A stretch of DNA of 41,018 bases from contig NZ_BSPW01000041.1 of NCBI RefSeq assembly GCF_030161235.1, positions 1 to 41,018 on the forward strand, in the 5' to 3' direction. A model generated the notes under the pieces. The model was given only the letters and a program-made list of their open reading frames with translations, ran no database searches and was not told where the DNA came from. Below, piece by piece: positions 38,837 through 41,018 of this stretch; positions within the stretch are counted from its first letter, which is position 1, and each line of letters opens with the position of its first letter. A program made the position numbers and the translations under genes. Origin of the DNA: Vibrio zhanjiangensis (GTDB taxonomy: Bacteria > Pseudomonadota > Gammaproteobacteria > Enterobacterales > Vibrionaceae).

Positions 38837-40129
38837 ATGTCGGTTTACTATACTCTCTGCTTTTTATCTGCAGCCGCCATGCTTATTGCTTTTATAAACA
38901 GTAAGATAGGCAAGATGCAAACAACAATTGCTATCACAGCAGGCTCAATGGTTTTATCTCTTCTGATTTTAATCGCTGGTCAAAACAATTGGTTCCACTT
39001 GAGCGAAATCGCTTCTGATACTGTATCGAGTATTAACTTTGAAGATTTTCTTCTCAAAGGTATTTTAGGGTTTCTTTTATTTGCAGGTGGTTTAGGTATC
39101 AAACTGCCGCACCTCAAAAATCAAAAGTGGGAAATTGCGGTGCTCGCCCTCGGCGCAACCCTCTTTTCTACCTTTTTCATTGGCTTCGTCCTGTATGGTT
39201 TCTGTCAACTACTTGGCGTGCAGTTTGACCTAGTATACTGCTTGCTTTTTGGCGCGCTAATCTCACCAACAGACCCTATTGCGGTATTAGCAATCGTCAA
39301 GAAATTGGACGCTCCAGAGCGTATCTCAACCCAAATCGAGGGAGAGTCACTCTTTAATGATGGATTTGGTCTAGTCATATTTGTCACCTTGTTCACTATC
39401 GCTTTTGGTACAGAGTCACCAACTGTAGGTAGCGTCTCTCTACTCTTTATTCAAGAAGCAATAGGAGGAATCGTGTACGGATTTGCTCTTGGTTTGCTTT
39501 TTCACTATCTAATTAGTTCGACTGACGATCACTCCATGGAGCTACTACTGACGATAGGCATACCAACAGCCGGTTATGCTTTTGCAGAAGTTCTGCATGT
39601 CTCTGGGCCGTTGGCTATGGTTGTGTCTGGTATCATGATTGGTAACTGGACTCGATTTATTGGCTTTTCGAAAGAAAGTGAAGATCACCTCGACCACTTC
39701 TGGGAACTGGTTGATGAGTTTTTAAATGGTGTGCTGTTCCTCTTAATTGGTATGTCTATGTTGCTATTTGAATTCCATGAGGAGGATTGGATTTTAATGG
39801 CGTTTTCAATACCTCTGGTGCTGGGTGCTCGTTATTTAAGTGTTTTCTTGGCTTACATTGGTTTTAAGCGCCATCGAAAATATAATCCTTGGTCAGTTAA
39901 GATCCTGACTTGGGGCGGTTTACGGGGTGGACTAGCCCTAGCAATGGCCCTTTCTATTCCCTCCGGCATTTGGGTCGTTCAAGACAAGCTTATCGACGTG
40001 AAAGAAATTATCCTCGTGATGACTTACTCTGTTGTTGTCTTTTCTATTTTGATTCAGGGTTCAACGATTACTCCTATGATAGAAAAAGCCAAACTTGCTG
40101 AAAAAGAGATGGAACGGGATAATAACTAA
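38837..40129 (+). CDS. CPA1/NhaP-type cation:proton antiporter
   Basis: This is an inner-membrane Na+(or K+)/H+ antiporter. From the ATG at 38837 it has 430 residues and begins directly with the first helix (MSVYYTLCFLSAAAML). An in-frame ATG at 38759 would add 26 polar residues and has a poor ribosome site. It has about 12 helices. The family ion-binding regions SPTDPIAV and EGESLFNDG are present, and GLRGGLALAMALSIP lies near the C-terminus. It is divergent from metH and ends in a strong terminator. Confidence 0.9.
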   Translation: MSVYYTLCFLSAAAMLIAFINSKIGKMQTTIAITAGSMVLSLLILIAGQNNWFHLSEIASDTVSSINFEDFLLKGILGFLLFAGGLGIKLPHLKNQKWEIAVLALGATLFSTFFIGFVLYGFCQLLGVQFDLVYCLLFGALISPTDPIAVLAIVKKLDAPERISTQIEGESLFNDGFGLVIFVTLFTIAFGTESPTVGSVSLLFIQEAIGGIVYGFALGLLFHYLISSTDDHSMELLLTIGIPTAGYAFAEVLHVSGPLAMVVSGIMIGNWTRFIGFSKESEDHLDHFWELVDEFLNGVLFLLIGMSMLLFEFHEEDWILMAFSIPLVLGARYLSVFLAYIGFKRHRKYNPWSVKILTWGGLRGGLALAMALSIPSGIWVVQDKLIDVKEIILVMTYSVVVFSILIQGSTITPMIEKAKLAEKEMERDNN

Positions 40130-40146
40130 AGCTAGCTATCCTATAT

Positions 40147-40172
40147 AAAAAGGCTCTTCTAAGAGCCTTTTT
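40147..40172. terminator. terminator after the antiporter
   Basis: A nearly uninterrupted inverted repeat (40147-40158 with 40161-40172) is flanked by A and T tracts, with GGCTCTT and AAGAGCC arms. It is 17 bases after the stop codon. Confidence 0.92.
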
Positions 40173-40230
40173 TCAGTCAATAACACCCAGATCCGATTTC
40201 CCACATCAAAAACTCAAAGCAGAAGCTTCA

Positions 40231-40305
40231 GTACAGTTAGTACAGTTAGTACAGTTAGTACAGTTAGTACAGTTAGTACAGTTAGTACAGTTAGTACAGT
40301 TAGTA
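40231..40305. repeat. perfect 9-bp tandem repeat (8.3 copies)
   Basis: The unit GTACAGTTA is repeated eight times without error, followed by GTA. It is non-coding here. Perfect identity suggests recent expansion by slippage, so copy number probably varies between strains. Confidence 0.97.
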
Positions 40306-40521
40306 TCTAGAATGTTATCCTCTTTCGGTAACTCTCAACCTAAAAAGTATAAAAATAAGATCACCTTAGCAATAAAGGCTATTTTTGTGCTCTGTAAGCC
40401 TAGTACCAGCGCGCATGGTTGTTGATGCTTGGAAAACTTTGCCTATCAAACTCGGAAGAAAATGTATTTGCCGTGGGGCACTCGGGAGAATCTTAGTAAA
40501 AACCCACTAGATTATACAAAT

Positions 40522-40552
40522 AAAAAAACCCCAGCATTGCTGCTAGGGTTTA
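40522..40552 (-). terminator. terminator of the rRNA operon
   Basis: On the minus strand an AAACCCTAGCA arm pairs, with two mismatches or wobbles, with TGCTGGGGTTT, followed by seven T residues. It lies 8 bases beyond the 3' end of tRNA-Asp. Confidence 0.9.
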
Positions 40553-40559
40553 GAAGAAG

Positions 40560-40636
40560 TGGCGGAGCGGACGGGACTCGAACCCGCGACCCCCGGCGTG
40601 ACAGGCCGGTATTCTAACCAACTGAACTACCGCTCC
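40560..40636 (-). tRNA. tRNA-Asp (GTC)
   Basis: The 77-nt gene on the minus strand begins GGAGCGG and ends CCGCTCC-G-CCA, with encoded CCA. The anticodon loop CCTGTCACG gives anticodon GTC, and the T-loop is GGTTCGAGTCC. It closely matches E. coli tRNA-Asp and is the last gene of the rRNA operon. Confidence 0.97.
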
Positions 40637-40643
40637 GCACTGG

Positions 40644-40659
40644 TTAGACCTAAGTCTAA
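40644..40659 (-). other. small spacer hairpin between 5S and tRNA-Asp
   Basis: TTAGAC (40644-40649) pairs with GTCTAA (40654-40659) around four bases. It is probably a processing signal in the operon transcript. Confidence 0.4.
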
Positions 40660-40665
40660 ATATAA

Positions 40666-40784
40666 AGCCTGGCGATGTCCTACTCTCACATGGGGAAACC
40701 CCACACTACCATCGGCGCTATTGCGTTTCACTTCTGAGTTCGGCATGGAATCAGGTGGGTCCACAACGCTATGGTCGCCAAGCA
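40666..40784 (-). rRNA. rrf: 5S ribosomal RNA
   Basis: On the minus strand the sequence begins TGCTTGGCGACCATAGCG and ends near CATCGCCAGGC, the typical Vibrio 5S of about 119 nt. Terminal complementarity (CTTGGCGA with TCGCCAGG) forms helix I. The exact 3' end may differ by one or two bases. Confidence 0.96.
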
Positions 40785-40947
40785 AAATTTTGTATGGAAC
40801 AAAATTTAACGCACTTTAGTGCGGCCTGTAGGGTCAACTACATGGACATAGTTGATAAATTCTGTCCAAAAACTTGGAAAGCTGTTTTGTGTTCTCTACA
40901 CATTCAATGTTCTATTTGAGTCCACAACAAAACCCTTTGGGTGTTGT
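40785..40947 (-). other. 23S-5S spacer with processing stems
   Basis: The spacer has an 8-bp stem (40785-40792 with 40800-40807), a GCAC-TTTA-GTGC mini-hairpin (40811-40822), and an interrupted stem around 40922-40947 just beyond the 23S 3' end. These resemble RNase processing structures. Confidence 0.5.
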
Positions 40948-41018
40948 ATGGTTAGGCCTCACGGGCAATTAGTACAGGTTAGCTCAACGCCTCACAACGC
41001 TTACACACCCTGCCTATC
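40948..41018 (-). rRNA. rrl: 23S ribosomal RNA, 3' end (partial)
   Basis: The complement of these 71 bases matches the last part of 23S rRNA: a GATAGG-x-x-GGGTGTGTAAGCG segment, then GTTGAGCTAACC, then the GCCTAACC end. The gene continues beyond the window; its 3' end is placed by analogy with E. coli. Confidence 0.95.

Larger units (their letters stand above)
40130..40521. other. gene-free region between the antiporter and the rRNA operon
   Basis: This region of 392 bases holds the antiporter terminator, a 9-bp tandem repeat at 40231-40305, and about 215 bases (40306-40521) in which I see no gene, RNA or motif. Confidence 0.6.

Noticed and set aside
40429..40819. Two ORFs over the tRNA-Asp and 5S genes, with products containing GADGTRTRD and ERTGLEPATP
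   Set aside because: They are antisense translations of tRNA-Asp, its terminator and 5S rRNA. Peptides of this kind are a familiar misannotation artefact at rRNA/tRNA loci.

Overview
The window looks like a chromosomal segment from a member of the Vibrionaceae, most probably Vibrio. The evidence is the content and order of its core genes (rapA, phoH-type, argF, pyrBI, ridA, mdh/argR, rraB, arcA, the mla-murA block divergent from the kds/lpt/rpoN block, metH), a gammaproteobacterial 5S rRNA and tRNA-Asp, and moderate GC content. It is almost entirely housekeeping DNA. I see no prophage, insertion sequence, CRISPR array, integron or defence island.

Layout. 1-4.6 kb: a divergent Nramp-fold transporter (+) and rapA (-), converging on a terminator. 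4.6-9.7 kb: a two-domain PIN-PhoH protein behind a long structured leader, argF with an ARG-box-like operator, then a pyrimidine unit (a short pyrL-like leader peptide, attenuator, pyrB, pyrI) and ridA. 9.7-11.7 kb: a small unknown protein, mdh, and the divergent argR. 11.7-16.9 kb: an accessory-looking transport module made of a TAXI-type TRAP receptor, an 862-residue fused TRAP permease, a UspA-type protein and a tandem-duplicated DUF2061 membrane protein. It is preceded by a very AT-rich stretch and punctuated by strong hairpins. 16.9-20.1 kb: a lone GH2-like carbohydrate-binding fold, rraB, and arginine deiminase arcA. 20.1-25.5 kb (-): plsC, then mlaFEDCB-ibaG-murA. 25.7-34.9 kb (+): yrbG-kdsD-kdsC-lptC-lptA-lptB-rpoN-hpf-ptsN-rapZ-ptsO, then mgtE. 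35-40.1 kb: metH (-) and a NhaP-type antiporter (+) sharing a promoter region with a MetJ-like operator. 40.2-41.0 kb: a 9-bp tandem repeat, then the distal end of an rRNA operon on the minus strand (3' end of 23S, 5S, tRNA-Asp, terminator).

Functional links. The outer-membrane block is coherent: Mla controls phospholipid asymmetry, KdsD/KdsC make Kdo for LPS, LptA/B/C export LPS, and MurA starts peptidoglycan synthesis. The rpoN-hpf-ptsN-rapZ-ptsO block combines sigma-54, ribosome hibernation and the nitrogen phosphotransferase system. argF, argR and arcA cover arginine synthesis, its repressor and the first step of arginine breakdown; argF and pyrB both consume carbamoyl phosphate.

The most interesting items are regulatory or architectural rather than a wholly new system. 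They are a near-consensus PurR box on the -35 of pyrB upstream of the PyrL attenuator, a three-unit MetJ-like operator at metH, a long structured leader in front of phoH with nearby CRP-like and sigma-54-like motifs, hairpins that may set stoichiometry in the TRAP-UspA module, an Nramp homologue without the usual metal-binding motifs, a GH2-fold protein with no catalytic domain, and a perfect 8-copy minisatellite next to the rRNA operon. All calls are from reading the sequence; no database search was possible.
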